DNA of 64,000 nt, taken from NCBI GenBank assembly GCA_017161075.1, contig CP046174.1, positions 4,397,681-4,461,680 of the forward strand. Reading direction: 5' to 3'. This DNA comes from Erysipelotrichaceae bacterium 66202529. Lineage in GTDB: Bacteria; Bacillota_I; Bacilli_A; Erysipelotrichales; Erysipelotrichaceae. The position numbers and the translations under genes were made by a program. A model generated the notes under the pieces. The model searched no databases. It was not told where the DNA came from and saw only the letters and a list, made by a program, of their open reading frames with translations. Every line of letters starts with the position of its first letter. Position 1 is the stretch's first letter. Below, piece after piece: positions 32,578 through 40,533 of the stretch.

Positions 32578-32748
32578 TCACAGTATAGCCCCAAGCAATA
32601 CTAAGACCAGCCAAATACCAGTCGCGATCAATAAACTAAACTCTAAACCAAAACACAGGCAAATCAGCCATAAAATACCACAAGTTATAACCCATGATAT
32701 TAAAGAATAACCAACAATAACTATAATAGTTAACATTAAACTTTTCAT
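32578..32748 (-). CDS. Small two-helix membrane protein, 56 residues
   Basis: Starts at ATG 32748 after a GGAGG-type SD: MKSLMLTIIVIVGYSLISWV followed by further hydrophobic residues (ITCGILWLICLCFGLEF, then LLIATGIWLVLVLLGAIL). Almost the whole protein is membrane helix. The start codon overlaps the end of the gene at 32745. Function unknown. Confidence 0.6.
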   Translation of the reverse strand: MKSLMLTIIVIVGYSLISWVITCGILWLICLCFGLEFSLLIATGIWLVLVLLGAIL

Positions 32749-32951
32749 TTTTTATCCTCCATATCTGCTGATCCCATATACTTGACTTGTCCTTTAAAGT
32801 TAAAAGGTTTGTCGGTGTTTTCGTTAACCGGATTATCCAAACACTCATTGCATGGGTCGCATGTTTCCTTTAACTTCACATACTTACAATACTTGCAGTA
32901 TCGATCAAACTGTACCTCTCTAAAATCGTCAGATATAAGTGTTTCATCCAT
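32745..32951 (-). CDS. Zinc-finger-like protein, 68 residues
   Basis: FDRYCKYCKYVKLKETCDPC then NECLDNPVNENTDKPF gives five Cys (C-x-x-C, then C-x-x-C-x-x-C). This spacing is typical of small phage zinc-ribbon proteins that carry a CxxC...PCxxC core. It overlaps the membrane protein gene by four bases. Function unknown. Confidence 0.65.
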   Translation of the reverse strand: MDETLISDDFREVQFDRYCKYCKYVKLKETCDPCNECLDNPVNENTDKPFNFKGQVKYMGSADMEDKK

Positions 32952-32953
32952 TT

Positions 32954-33187
32954 TTAATCACCGCCTATTTTCTTTTTCAGTTCCTCAACTTTAACAAAAA
33001 GGAAATCTAATAATATAGATTCTTCTGTTTCATCAAATAACTTTAAATTATAATAAAATCTCAAACCGCATTGACCGCATTGTAAAGTTACAACAATTGT
33101 ATCAGGGCTAAATGTATCATTTTCCATATGCAATTTGATATTATGCTCATGAAGCTCTTTCAAAAGATTGTTAAAAGTATACCTCAT
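32954..33187 (-). CDS. Hypothetical protein with one CxxC pair, 77 residues
   Basis: MRYTFNNLLKELHEHNIKLH, then VTLQCGQCGLRFYYNLKLF and a helical C terminus. A single C-x-x-C pair could bind zinc as a dimer. The stop is one base from the start region of the next gene. Function unknown. Confidence 0.6.
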   Translation of the reverse strand: MRYTFNNLLKELHEHNIKLHMENDTFSPDTIVVTLQCGQCGLRFYYNLKLFDETEESILLDFLFVKVEELKKKIGGD

Positions 33188-33188
33188 T

Positions 33189-33515
33189 TTAGTCTCTCCG
33201 TTTTATGTTTTCATATCTAAAAAGGTCTTCGAGTTCTTCTTGAGTTGGTTTATGGATTTTCCCATTATTAATACTGAAAAACTTATTTATTGTTGATAAT
33301 GTGACTACTCCATATAAACTTTTTATCTTCCAAACAATAAGGAACATATTTGATATATCGTGATGTTTGAGTATATATTTCTTTTTAGAATTTGGTAATT
33401 TGATAAACATTCTTCGCTTTAGTTCGTTTACAGATGACGTGGAAATATTTAAAATTTCACTGGCCTCTTTTATTGTATATTTTTTATTACGTATATCAGT
33501 ATTTGTGTTGCTCAT
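33189..33515 (-). CDS. HTH DNA-binding protein (MerR-like)
   Basis: This 108-residue protein has YTIKEASEILNISTSSVNEL at residues 13-32, a helix-turn-helix of the MerR/excisionase type. It is followed by a basic wing (KRRMFIKLPNSKKKYILKHH) and a helical part. It is one of few recognisable regulators in the prophage. The target is unknown. SD GGAGATATTTGAT precedes the ATG. Confidence 0.7.
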   Translation of the reverse strand: MSNTNTDIRNKKYTIKEASEILNISTSSVNELKRRMFIKLPNSKKKYILKHHDISNMFLIVWKIKSLYGVVTLSTINKFFSINNGKIHKPTQEELEDLFRYENIKRRD

Positions 33516-33516
33516 A

Positions 33517-33879
33517 TCAAATATCTCCTTTATCCCTATTTAGTGATCTATTCGGCTCAAAGCCATTAGGATAACGCTTCTTAAGTTTTTCGATATTGGT
33601 TTCCATAACTTCATCAAGTTCTATGCCATAAGCAGAACAAATCTCAGCAATCATCCACATACAATCACCAAGTTCTTTTTTTAGATGTTCTATCTCAACG
33701 GGATGACCCTGATATGATTTCTGATAAATACTAGCAACCTCTCCCGCTTCGGAACACAATCCAAATACACCATGATGAATAGCATCAAATCTCTCACTAT
33801 CTTTTTGAATTGACCGTTCACTATTAATATCAAAGTTACAGGTCCTCATAGCTAATTTCTGATATTCATTTCCTGTCAT
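33517..33879 (-). CDS. MazG-like nucleotide pyrophosphohydrolase
   Basis: A 120-residue protein with GLCSEAGEVASIYQKSYQGH (E-x-x-E metal site) and LKKELGDCMWMIAEICSAYG (E-x-x-D), the full EExxE...ExxD set of the MazG fold, followed by NIEKLKKRYPNGFE. It would hydrolyse dNTPs or related nucleotides. It is the clearer of two MazG-like genes here. Such enzymes in phages may adjust nucleotide pools or alarmone levels. Confidence 0.85.
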   Translation of the reverse strand: MTGNEYQKLAMRTCNFDINSERSIQKDSERFDAIHHGVFGLCSEAGEVASIYQKSYQGHPVEIEHLKKELGDCMWMIAEICSAYGIELDEVMETNIEKLKKRYPNGFEPNRSLNRDKGDI

Positions 33880-34534
33880 TATGTTTTACCTTCCTTTTTG
33901 ATGTGGCCCATTTCATTCTGGATATTTTCGCCAATGCTTCACCCAATTCGTCAGAACTGACGCCAAAGGAAACACTGTCTTCTTGTGGAATCCATTGTTT
34001 AAATACGTCATAGTAATTAGAGCAGCTGTAGTTTGTACCTAGATACTTCTTAGCTATTGCCATAGCAAGCCCTTTCTCCTTGTCAAAATTATCGTCCTCC
34101 TGAGCCTTCACAACCGTCTTAACACCATCACTCCAAAATACGATTGTGGCCGGTTCATTGAATATAACTTTTGTAATTATTGGCGGATAATGACATATTG
34201 ACTTTTTCACTCGTTCTGCTTCTTCAATCACATCGATAAGAGCAATTAAATTGGTGCTGTTATATGCCTCTTCTATTTTGGTAGTTCTCCAAGAAGATGG
34301 TTTATCATTGTTACAAAAAGGCGGATTAAAACTGTAGTCAGCTATAACCTCCGCCCAACGTCGAATGTTTATTTTTGGTGAAAATTTTACAGAGCAATGC
34401 CTTGTTTTGAATTCATATTGACAAATACGAACTGTCGTTATGTTGCGTTTATTCAATCTTTTTATAATATCGTCTATTTCTCGGCATACAAAACAATAAT
34501 CGCAATCATGCCCAATAATAATCTCATAAGCCAT
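33866..34534 (-). CDS. Conserved gut-phage protein, 222 residues
   Basis: ATG 34534 gives MAYEIIIGHDCDYCFVCREI. A longer start four codons upstream would abut the SD. The C-terminal part VIFNEPATIVFWSDGVKTVV, then EKGLAMAIAKKYLGTNYSCS and YDVFKQWIP is a segment I recognise as widely conserved in Firmicutes phages. Its function is unknown to me. It overlaps the MazG-like gene by 14 bases. Confidence 0.65.
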   Translation of the reverse strand: MAYEIIIGHDCDYCFVCREIDDIIKRLNKRNITTVRICQYEFKTRHCSVKFSPKINIRRWAEVIADYSFNPPFCNNDKPSSWRTTKIEEAYNSTNLIALIDVIEEAERVKKSICHYPPIITKVIFNEPATIVFWSDGVKTVVKAQEDDNFDKEKGLAMAIAKKYLGTNYSCSNYYDVFKQWIPQEDSVSFGVSSDELGEALAKISRMKWATSKRKVKHNDRK

Positions 34535-34564
34535 TATTTTTACCATCCTTTCATTTTGTTTTAT

Positions 34565-34954
34565 TTATTCTTTATCGAACTCAAACGGTACTATACTGTC
34601 TGGTTTGAAAATAATTTTATATTTATACTTGTTGGCGTCACGCCATTCTGTTTGCTCAACGATATAACTTGTATTATCCGATAATCCAAAATAATGCACC
34701 TTATATTTATCCTCACCAGTTTTACAAGTTAATTCTAGTCGGTTAGCAGTATTGTTTGTTTCAACAGAGCAATTTCCTTCTGCCTGAAATAAGTACTCCC
34801 CTGTGATGTTGTTCATAAATACAATTCTTCTCAACACTTTGAATTGTTCGGCATCCTTCTTAACATTTTCGGTAACTACCTCTGAATCACTGCTACATCC
34901 ACTTATAAAGCATAAACTCAATGCTATAAACAACCCTGTATATATTTTTTTCAT
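34565..34954 (-). CDS. Phage beta-sandwich lipoprotein
   Basis: The 129-residue protein has a signal peptide with lipobox FISGC (Cys after about 17 residues). A domain follows with VVTENVKKDAEQFKVLRRIV, then EYLFQAEGNCSVE, LELTCKTGEDKYKVHYFGLS and IIFKPDSIVPFEFDKE. This matches the beta-sandwich lipoprotein family found in many phages. It should be anchored on the outer membrane face. Its role may be in superinfection immunity or host surface change (inference). ATG 34954 is chosen because AAGGA lies nine bases upstream. Confidence 0.8.
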   Translation of the reverse strand: MKKIYTGLFIALSLCFISGCSSDSEVVTENVKKDAEQFKVLRRIVFMNNITGEYLFQAEGNCSVETNNTANRLELTCKTGEDKYKVHYFGLSDNTSYIVEQTEWRDANKYKYKIIFKPDSIVPFEFDKE

Positions 34955-34965
34955 AATCATTTTCC

Positions 34966-35634
34966 TTACTGAACCTTTCTAAGGTATCTAGTTTTGTATT
35001 CTTTAATATCAATTTCAACCCATCCGTTATCGTCACTATCTAATTTAAAAAACTTATTAATTACAACCTTTTCGCCATCAGGCTTGATTGCATTAAAAAT
35101 TCCAACAGTATCCCTTCCGCCACACTGTTTATCGGTCAGGAAATTTTCACAATAAACCTTGATTGAATCTGTTGTGGGATAATAAGGAAACGAAATAGGG
35201 AAAACACCTTTGATAATGTCATTAACTAATTTAGTACTGTATGTTATAGTAGGATCATTAATATCTACGCAATAACAATAATCAGCATCATAATATTCAA
35301 TACCACCATCGTCCAACACTAATTTGAATAATGAACTCATCCGTTTATTTTGATAGGAAACATGTCCACCTCCGACATCATCTTGACATAAATCCCACAT
35401 ATCCTCTGTATCTTCAATAGGACTAAGTGGCTTGCCATTAATAAGACGATTTAAAATATTTTTGGTAAATCCGATACTCATACCAGAATGCCCATCATCT
35501 AGTAAGCTATTAAATGCTTTCAATGCGCTCTCATAACAGCCACATCCATAATTCCATTCATTTTCTGAAGCATTTCCTCGTTCTCTTCCACATGCAATCT
35601 CAACTTCTCTTTCAGCCCATTCTTTCATTGACAT
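34966..35634 (-). CDS. Conserved phage protein, 222 residues
   Basis: Begins MSMKEWAEREVEIACGRERG, then NYGCGCYESALKAFNSLLDD, followed by GHSGMSIGFTKNILNRLING. This N-terminal pattern is one I recognise in many gut-phage genomes without a known function. The C-terminal half is beta-rich with several Cys and Tyr. SD GGAGGACAAATATT precedes the ATG. Confidence 0.65.
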   Translation of the reverse strand: MSMKEWAEREVEIACGRERGNASENEWNYGCGCYESALKAFNSLLDDGHSGMSIGFTKNILNRLINGKPLSPIEDTEDMWDLCQDDVGGGHVSYQNKRMSSLFKLVLDDGGIEYYDADYCYCVDINDPTITYSTKLVNDIIKGVFPISFPYYPTTDSIKVYCENFLTDKQCGGRDTVGIFNAIKPDGEKVVINKFFKLDSDDNGWVEIDIKEYKTRYLRKVQ

Positions 35635-35651
35635 AATATTTGTCCTCCTTA

Positions 35652-36425
35652 TTAAATGTTTATTTCTCGAGTAATACTTATTTTTGCCAACCCTATAGCC
35701 ATTTTATATTGCTTCTCATAAATCGTATCTTTATGCAAGTCTTCGATAACCTTCTCAAACTTGTTGATATCGCCTATAAAACATCCACATCTAACATTTA
35801 TCAATCTTCCATGTGTCCTAAAAAACGTTATAACATCGTAGTGAGGTCCTATGTTAGATACTGTTAAAATATCGCTCGTTGTTCTAACGTATGCATTATC
35901 ACTTACACATACATTGCCATGTATACAGGCATCACCACATATGCATGCATTATCACGTATACAGGCATCACCACATACACATGCGTTATCACTTATACAT
36001 GAATTGCCACGTACCAAGGCATCGCCACTTACCCAGGCGGTGTCACTTACACATGCATTATTGTATACCCATGCATTATCGCATACTTTTGCACCACCAC
36101 GTACACATGCGTTATCACTTATACATGCATCGCCACATACATTGGCATCACCACATACATGAGCTTTATCGCATACACGGGCATTATCGCATACACGGGC
36201 ATTATCACTTATCCAAGCATCACCGCATATGCATGCATTATTGTATACCAAGGCATCATCATATACCCAGGCATTATCGACTTGAGATAGATTTTCTTCT
36301 TTTTCAATATACCCACCTAACTCCCCAACTTCTACGTTTTCTAATGGTTTAAGTGCTTTAATTCTGAATAATTTCAGTCCACATATCTCGATCACAATAT
36401 CCGTTAATTCAAATTTCTTTTCCAT
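35652..36425 (-). CDS. Hexapeptide-repeat beta-helix protein with a cysteine ladder
   Basis: This 257-residue protein has an N-terminal domain (LFRIKALKPLENVEVGELGG) followed by about 20 hexapeptide turns (for example VCDNARVCDNARVCDKAHVC and ACISDNACVRGGAKVCDNAW). The turns form a left-handed parallel beta-helix. Unlike typical family members, many turns carry Cys at the same position, so a stack of Cys should line one face. The C terminus is non-repetitive. Such phage proteins are common and of unknown function. A long His-rich frame on the other strand is a shadow of the repeats. Confidence 0.8.
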   Translation of the reverse strand: MEKKFELTDIVIEICGLKLFRIKALKPLENVEVGELGGYIEKEENLSQVDNAWVYDDALVYNNACICGDAWISDNARVCDNARVCDKAHVCGDANVCGDACISDNACVRGGAKVCDNAWVYNNACVSDTAWVSGDALVRGNSCISDNACVCGDACIRDNACICGDACIHGNVCVSDNAYVRTTSDILTVSNIGPHYDVITFFRTHGRLINVRCGCFIGDINKFEKVIEDLHKDTIYEKQYKMAIGLAKISITREINI

Positions 36426-36455
36426 ATGTTAAGTCCTCCTTATTTTTTACAAATT

Positions 36456-36483
36456 AAAAAGAAAGAGCCCAATTATCTTGAGC
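36456..36483 (-). terminator. Terminator of the 36473 gene
   Basis: GCTCAA (36483-36478) pairs with TTGGGC (36472-36467), followed by TCTTTCTTTTT. It matches the style of other terminators after small phage genes. Confidence 0.6.
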
Positions 36484-36733
36484 GTCCTTCTTTGTAATTA
36501 AAAATGCATACTTCTGGATATCTTTGTTTGACGACATCAACGAATTGATCATACTGCTCTTTTAAACACTTTACAGTCAGCACTATACCTTTTCCGTCAA
36601 CTAAATGTGTCGTATAAATGTTTCCATTATACCTGTTACATATAGCAAACTGTAATCCCGATATAAATCCTTCTGTGTGTTCTGATCTCCCTAACTTACA
36701 ATCATTTCGTATCAATGTTTTAAATATTTCCAT
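36473..36733 (-). CDS. Hypothetical protein, 86 residues
   Basis: ATG 36733 follows AAAGGAGATGTATTC. A six-codon longer frame would start inside the SD. The protein reads MEIFKTLIRNDCKLGRSEHT and has VLTVKCLKEQYDQFVDVVKQ in its C-terminal half. It lies in its own transcription unit: a 25-bp promoter motif lies upstream and a terminator overlaps its end. Function unknown. Confidence 0.65.
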   Translation of the reverse strand: MEIFKTLIRNDCKLGRSEHTEGFISGLQFAICNRYNGNIYTTHLVDGKGIVLTVKCLKEQYDQFVDVVKQRYPEVCIFNYKEGRSR

Positions 36734-36748
36734 GAATACATCTCCTTT

Positions 36749-36773
36749 CATTATAGAAACTGTTAATTACGCG
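36749..36773 (-). promoter_or_regulatory. Phage 25-bp promoter-like motif, copy F
   Basis: Minus strand: CGCG, then ACA at 11-13, then TATAATG at 19-25 followed by GAAAGGAG. No TTGACA-like -35 is present. Confidence 0.7.
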
Positions 36774-36782
36774 TAGGTAATA

Positions 36783-36938
36783 TCAAATTTCCACATAGCA
36801 TGGACAATCACGACATGATGTTTCATTTTTACCAGAACACATACCAAATACTGCTATTCCCATATTTTCCATTTCGTAATAACATTTATTTTTTAAATAT
36901 TTCCTTCTAATTTTTTGGCACCACTTTTTAAATCTCAT
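36783..36938 (-). CDS. Small cysteine-rich protein, 51 residues
   Basis: Its ATG (36938) overlaps the TGA of the helicase gene (TGATG). It reads MRFKKWCQKIRRKYLKNKCY and ends with MCSGKNETSCRDCPCYVEI. Basic N terminus and five clustered Cys suggest a small zinc-binding, perhaps nucleic-acid-binding, protein. Function unknown. Confidence 0.55.
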   Translation of the reverse strand: MRFKKWCQKIRRKYLKNKCYYEMENMGIAVFGMCSGKNETSCRDCPCYVEI

Positions 36939-38146
36939 CACCATTTAATAAACTTCCCTTCATTAAATTTTTTCTTGTTTGCCAAGGACTTACTTATTGC
37001 TAAATCAATACCTGATCTGCTTTTTATATGATAATAATACAAGTCCTTGTAAGGTGTGTTCAACCGATCTATTCTCCCGCAAGCTTGTTTTAAAACCTTA
37101 TATGAATAATTCTGACTATAGAATATGATGGTATCAGTTGTAATGCAATTCCACCCTTCATTACCGGCAGTATACTGAACAAGGTATATCCATTTATCTC
37201 CTTTCGGAACTGGTTGGTGAGCATGACCTGTCCATTCTGTTATTTCGCAGTTGTCTCCATAATAAAGACTCAATAAAATATCTCGCTCATAATCAAAATT
37301 ATAAAATATGATAGCTTTTGGATGCTTTTCTATAAGTTCGAGTAAAGCTACTTGACGCGATTCATCAGTATTTACTATTTGTCTTAGCACATAACATAAC
37401 CCAGTTGCCTGTTGAATTGGCTCGTCTTTGAACGGATTCCACCTATTCCTTATTGCGTCTTTATATTTTTGAATATCAAAACTCGTATAGATATCTTCAT
37501 GATGCGAAATCGTTTTTCTGTTGAACTCCATATCAACCAAAATTTTGTTTCGTAATCTGATCAATCTTCCGGTATTCAAATATCTTTGAATTTGCTGATA
37601 TTTTACATATGGACTATAAATTATATGTTCTCTTGAAAACTCTGTCTTGTTTTTATAAAACCCATTAGCGACAAATACGGGAATGTAGTCTGACCACGTA
37701 TCTCCGGGTGTTGCGCTGAGCAAAATCCATTTATTTACTTTTGCGATTTTATAAAATGACTTCACCCATGCTCCGTTACCTACTAATCGTTGTTCATCAA
37801 ATATGAAAAAAGCACTCTTTACATTTGAGTACTTTTTAATGTTGTTCCAGCTATCTATTATGATGCTATTATCATAATAATTCTTAGCCTTATCAGTAGA
37901 TAGAAGAAAAGGGGCTAAATCACCTTCCCATTCTAAGGTATCTCTCTTATGGGCTGTTGTGATTATGTACAAGTCTTTAGGATTACTCATTGGAATATAA
38001 TCTTCTCCAATACCACCGCCATTTTCCTTAAAATAATACCCCAACGCAGTTCGTGATTTACCAGTACCAACGCCTCCACATAATATACAACCATTACGCA
38101 TTTGATTTATAGCCTTAATTTGATAATCATATAAACCTACTCCCAT
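36938..38146 (-). CDS. SNF2/SF2-type DNA helicase
   Basis: A 402-residue helicase. Motif I is GGVGTGKSRTA (about 20-30), motif II is FIFDEQR (DEQR variant of DEAH/DEGH), motif III is ILLSATPGD, and the C-terminal motifs are YTAGNEGWNCITTDTIIFYS and QACGRIDRLNTPY (Arg finger, motif VI). Small SF2 helicases of this type sit next to phage replication genes, where they support replication or recombination. The ATG overlaps the previous stop (TAAATG). Confidence 0.88.
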   Translation of the reverse strand: MGVGLYDYQIKAINQMRNGCILCGGVGTGKSRTALGYYFKENGGGIGEDYIPMSNPKDLYIITTAHKRDTLEWEGDLAPFLLSTDKAKNYYDNSIIIDSWNNIKKYSNVKSAFFIFDEQRLVGNGAWVKSFYKIAKVNKWILLSATPGDTWSDYIPVFVANGFYKNKTEFSREHIIYSPYVKYQQIQRYLNTGRLIRLRNKILVDMEFNRKTISHHEDIYTSFDIQKYKDAIRNRWNPFKDEPIQQATGLCYVLRQIVNTDESRQVALLELIEKHPKAIIFYNFDYERDILLSLYYGDNCEITEWTGHAHQPVPKGDKWIYLVQYTAGNEGWNCITTDTIIFYSQNYSYKVLKQACGRIDRLNTPYKDLYYYHIKSRSGIDLAISKSLANKKKFNEGKFIKW

Positions 38147-38437
38147 TTAGTCCTCATCTATCTTCATCCTTCTATTGGGAATAGGCTCTAACTTATCGTA
38201 TGATCGTATTGCTTGTAACTTACTATTTATTTCATCTATAAACAGTATATCTTTTATGTCTACTCTCTTAACTACACCTTCCGGAAATTCTACAATCGCA
38301 TGCGCATAACTGATTTGTCCACCGGGATGTCCGCCAACCATTGGACTCTGGCCAATCACATCCATATAATGCTCCCATGTATGAAAATATCCAATCTCTC
38401 CTTTTACTCTACATAATCTCAATTTATTTTCATTCAT
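38147..38437 (-). CDS. Conserved phage protein, 96 residues
   Basis: Reads MNENKLRLCRVKGEIGYFHT with HPGGQISYAHAIVEFPEGVV, then KRVDIKDILFIDE. I have seen this small protein type beside phage helicase genes, with no known function. It overlaps the upstream gene and is followed at once by the helicase start. A beta-barrel-like fold is possible. Confidence 0.65.
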   Translation of the reverse strand: MNENKLRLCRVKGEIGYFHTWEHYMDVIGQSPMVGGHPGGQISYAHAIVEFPEGVVKRVDIKDILFIDEINSKLQAIRSYDKLEPIPNRRMKIDED

Positions 38438-38948
38438 TAGTCATTACCTCTTTAAGTTTGCTTTCAATTTTACAAAGTATATTTTCGACAGTAGTACGCG
38501 TTTCATCACTAAGTTTTATGTACTCTTTCCGTTCATCATACCAATTAAAAATTTCTGTTAAATTGCCAACAGCCCAGCTAAAAGACCACCAATCGCAAAT
38601 CATTTCAATAATATAATTGTATGGTATATCAAGAACAAGTTCTCCTTCGTCCGGATCATCATTATTCAAAATCCAATATTGCCAGTGATGTGGATTTCTA
38701 TGAATATGTTTAAGCCAAGCTAATTTAAAATCACGAACAACTTGATATGAGCGATTACCACCATAAAAGTACTTGTCATAAGCCTCGTATTCATCTGGTT
38801 CTGTTTTGGAAAAATCATGAGAAAAGCAAGTTTGATGAGTTATACCATCGTCAGTGATAATCTCTGGAAGATTATTCTTGATCCATTCAAATCCTTTTTT
38901 AACGTTTGCTTTATGCGTATTCAAATAATCGTCATACTCTTTACTCAT
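38430..38948 (-). CDS. DUF5662-like protein
   Basis: This 172-residue helical protein shows CFSHDFSKTEPDEYEAYDKY, then AWLKHIHRNPHHWQYWILNN and EMICDWWSFSWAVGN. The HDxSK...HxHxNPHHWQ pattern with conserved His and Asp is that of DUF5662, which resembles HD-type metal-dependent phosphohydrolases. The reaction is unknown. It overlaps both neighbours by a few bases. Confidence 0.8.
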   Translation of the reverse strand: MSKEYDDYLNTHKANVKKGFEWIKNNLPEIITDDGITHQTCFSHDFSKTEPDEYEAYDKYFYGGNRSYQVVRDFKLAWLKHIHRNPHHWQYWILNNDDPDEGELVLDIPYNYIIEMICDWWSFSWAVGNLTEIFNWYDERKEYIKLSDETRTTVENILCKIESKLKEVMTNE

Positions 38949-39181
38949 TAGTCATTACCCCCGTACTTATATTTGTAATATTCATCAATAAAATCTTCAC
39001 ATTTATCTATGAGCATTTGCTTGCTTCTGACCTGTACATCATAATAATGCTCCATCATTTGTTTAACACGAAACACGGGAATCAACATAGATCCATTCGT
39101 ATAAGCTTCATCATTATCTTTAAATTGATATTGCTCAATGAAATCTTCCCATTTTTCTGGAAAAGTCATTCGTTCAGGCAT
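38948..39181 (-). CDS. Hypothetical protein, 77 residues
   Basis: ATG 39181 follows AAGGAGGAAAGAAATT, giving MPERMTFPEKWEDFIEQYQF. A longer frame starting upstream would include the SD. The middle has GSMLIPVFRVKQMMEHYYDV. No family is recognised. It lies in the replication operon. Confidence 0.65.
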   Translation of the reverse strand: MPERMTFPEKWEDFIEQYQFKDNDEAYTNGSMLIPVFRVKQMMEHYYDVQVRSKQMLIDKCEDFIDEYYKYKYGGND

Positions 39182-39195
39182 AATTTCTTTCCTCC

Positions 39196-39480
39196 TTAAA
39201 AACAATAACCAATACTTAAATTATATGGATTATCGTAATCAATCGTCATCTTCATACCATATAATGTATTTAATCGAACGTCCGTTATCTTCATACCATA
39301 TAATGTATTTGATCCAACGTCAACTAAAACTATAGTGCCATAGTAACCCAAACAAGATTTAATCTCATCCCATAAATATATACCAATTGTTATAGTAAGT
39401 GATTTAGGATTCTTTCCTAGACTTTTCTCACATACGTTTTTTTCTATATAGATTTTTTCAAGAATATCTTTTCCTTTCAT
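39196..39480 (-). CDS. Hypothetical protein with an internal repeat, 94 residues
   Basis: MKGKDILEKIYIEKNVCEKS begins after AAGGAGG. The C-terminal half contains NTLYGMKIT and NTLYGMKMT, encoded by two nearly identical stretches of about 24 bases (near 39250-39275 and 39290-39315), so part of the gene has duplicated. The ATG overlaps the stop of the methylase gene. Function unknown. Confidence 0.65.
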   Translation of the reverse strand: MKGKDILEKIYIEKNVCEKSLGKNPKSLTITIGIYLWDEIKSCLGYYGTIVLVDVGSNTLYGMKITDVRLNTLYGMKMTIDYDNPYNLSIGYCF

Positions 39481-40406
39481 GATTTAACCTCCTTCGTAAA
39501 TTCACCTAAACTATGTGTTAACCTACGCGTAACCCAAATATCCGTAAAATACATCATAGTGAACCAATAGTTTTTCATATCGTCGTTTTCAATAATTGGC
39601 TCGGATATACTATCGCCAACTTTTACATATCCGGCAACACCAAGAAGGGTGAGTTGTATGTAGCACATCAATGCGACAGTTTCGTCAATGTCCTGAGCTA
39701 TGACCAAAACATGGTTTTGATAGTTCATGTTGTTAGCAGCCATTTGTTTCCGCAACTCATTTATTCCAGCAATCAACATAGCTCCACCACCACAGCAACA
39801 ATCGTTTATTGTTACATACCCTTTTTCTTTTATTGCAGATTCGACAGTATCATTATTGATTACTATTTTTGACATAAATTCGCTAATGTGATACGGAGTA
39901 AAATACTGACCATTAGTTTTACTTCCCAAGTCAAGAGACATAAAAATATCGCCTAGAAAGTCCTGGTCGGGATTTTTTTCTAAAGCGACAACAATTTGTG
40001 CAGCTAATTCCGGGAATAATTTTTGTTCCTGTGTATTGTATTTCTTTATGATTTTCAAATATCTTTTTTCACGCTCATCGTAATGACTTTTGTCCACAGC
40101 ATTCGATAAGGCGCAAGCATACATGATGATGAAATCTCGCCACACATCCCATGCCCTGTGTCTAGTCGTTAGCTTATTAAATACCTTGATAAACTCTTTT
40201 TTCGAATCATCGCTTAAATTCCGTTCTTTGTTTATTGCAGGCTTCTTGATATGTTCCTGCTTTTGCTTTATTTCTTGTATTTCTTTATGCTTTGTTTTAG
40301 ATATTTTTTCTATAGGCGCTGTTGATACCTTGTTTTGATATGAAACTGGTGGTTTTGAAACTCTAGTCTTAGACTTTGGTTTCTTTTTCCTTCTCCAAAA
40401 TATCAT
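39477..40406 (-). CDS. Truncated N6-adenine methyltransferase-like protein
   Basis: This 309-residue protein has a basic Lys-rich N terminus (1-60), a helical region, then LGSKTNGQYFTPYHISEFM and INDCCCGGGAMLIAGINEL. These are motif X and the SAM-binding motif I of HsdM-like N6-methylases. VIAQDIDETVALMCYIQLTL follows. The catalytic (N/D)PP(Y/F) motif IV is absent: the protein ends about 50 residues after VKVGDSISEPII with WFTMMYFTDIW. It may bind SAM without methylating, or act with a partner. Phages often carry this short form. Confidence 0.75.
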   Translation of the reverse strand: MIFWRRKKKPKSKTRVSKPPVSYQNKVSTAPIEKISKTKHKEIQEIKQKQEHIKKPAINKERNLSDDSKKEFIKVFNKLTTRHRAWDVWRDFIIMYACALSNAVDKSHYDEREKRYLKIIKKYNTQEQKLFPELAAQIVVALEKNPDQDFLGDIFMSLDLGSKTNGQYFTPYHISEFMSKIVINNDTVESAIKEKGYVTINDCCCGGGAMLIAGINELRKQMAANNMNYQNHVLVIAQDIDETVALMCYIQLTLLGVAGYVKVGDSISEPIIENDDMKNYWFTMMYFTDIWVTRRLTHSLGEFTKEVKS

Positions 40407-40449
40407 AGCGATTCCTCCTATTTATAATAACTTTTGGCTGTTTCCTCTT

Positions 40450-40478
40450 AAAGTCCTACGGCGCGCACTCCGGACTTT
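40450..40478 (-). terminator. Hairpin between SSB-like and methylase genes
   Basis: AAAGTCC (40478-40472 on the minus strand) pairs with GGACTTT (40456-40450) around a GC-rich loop. Only a moderate U-run follows, so it may be an attenuator or processing site. Confidence 0.45.
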
Positions 40479-40533
40479 TGTTTACTGGACATTTAACCAG
40501 GCATATACTAAGCTGGCACCTAATAAATTTTAT

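Noticed and set aside
32636..32848. Open frame of 70 codons near the small membrane gene
   Set aside because: It is out of frame with both supported genes (32578-32748 and 32745-32951) and lacks an SD.
35880..36300. CRISPR-like short repeats
   Set aside because: The regular short repeats encode hexapeptide turns in one open frame. There are no unique spacers or cas genes.
35851..36352. Two long plus-strand frames rich in His or Ser/His
   Set aside because: They are antisense readings of the hexapeptide repeats in the beta-helix gene.
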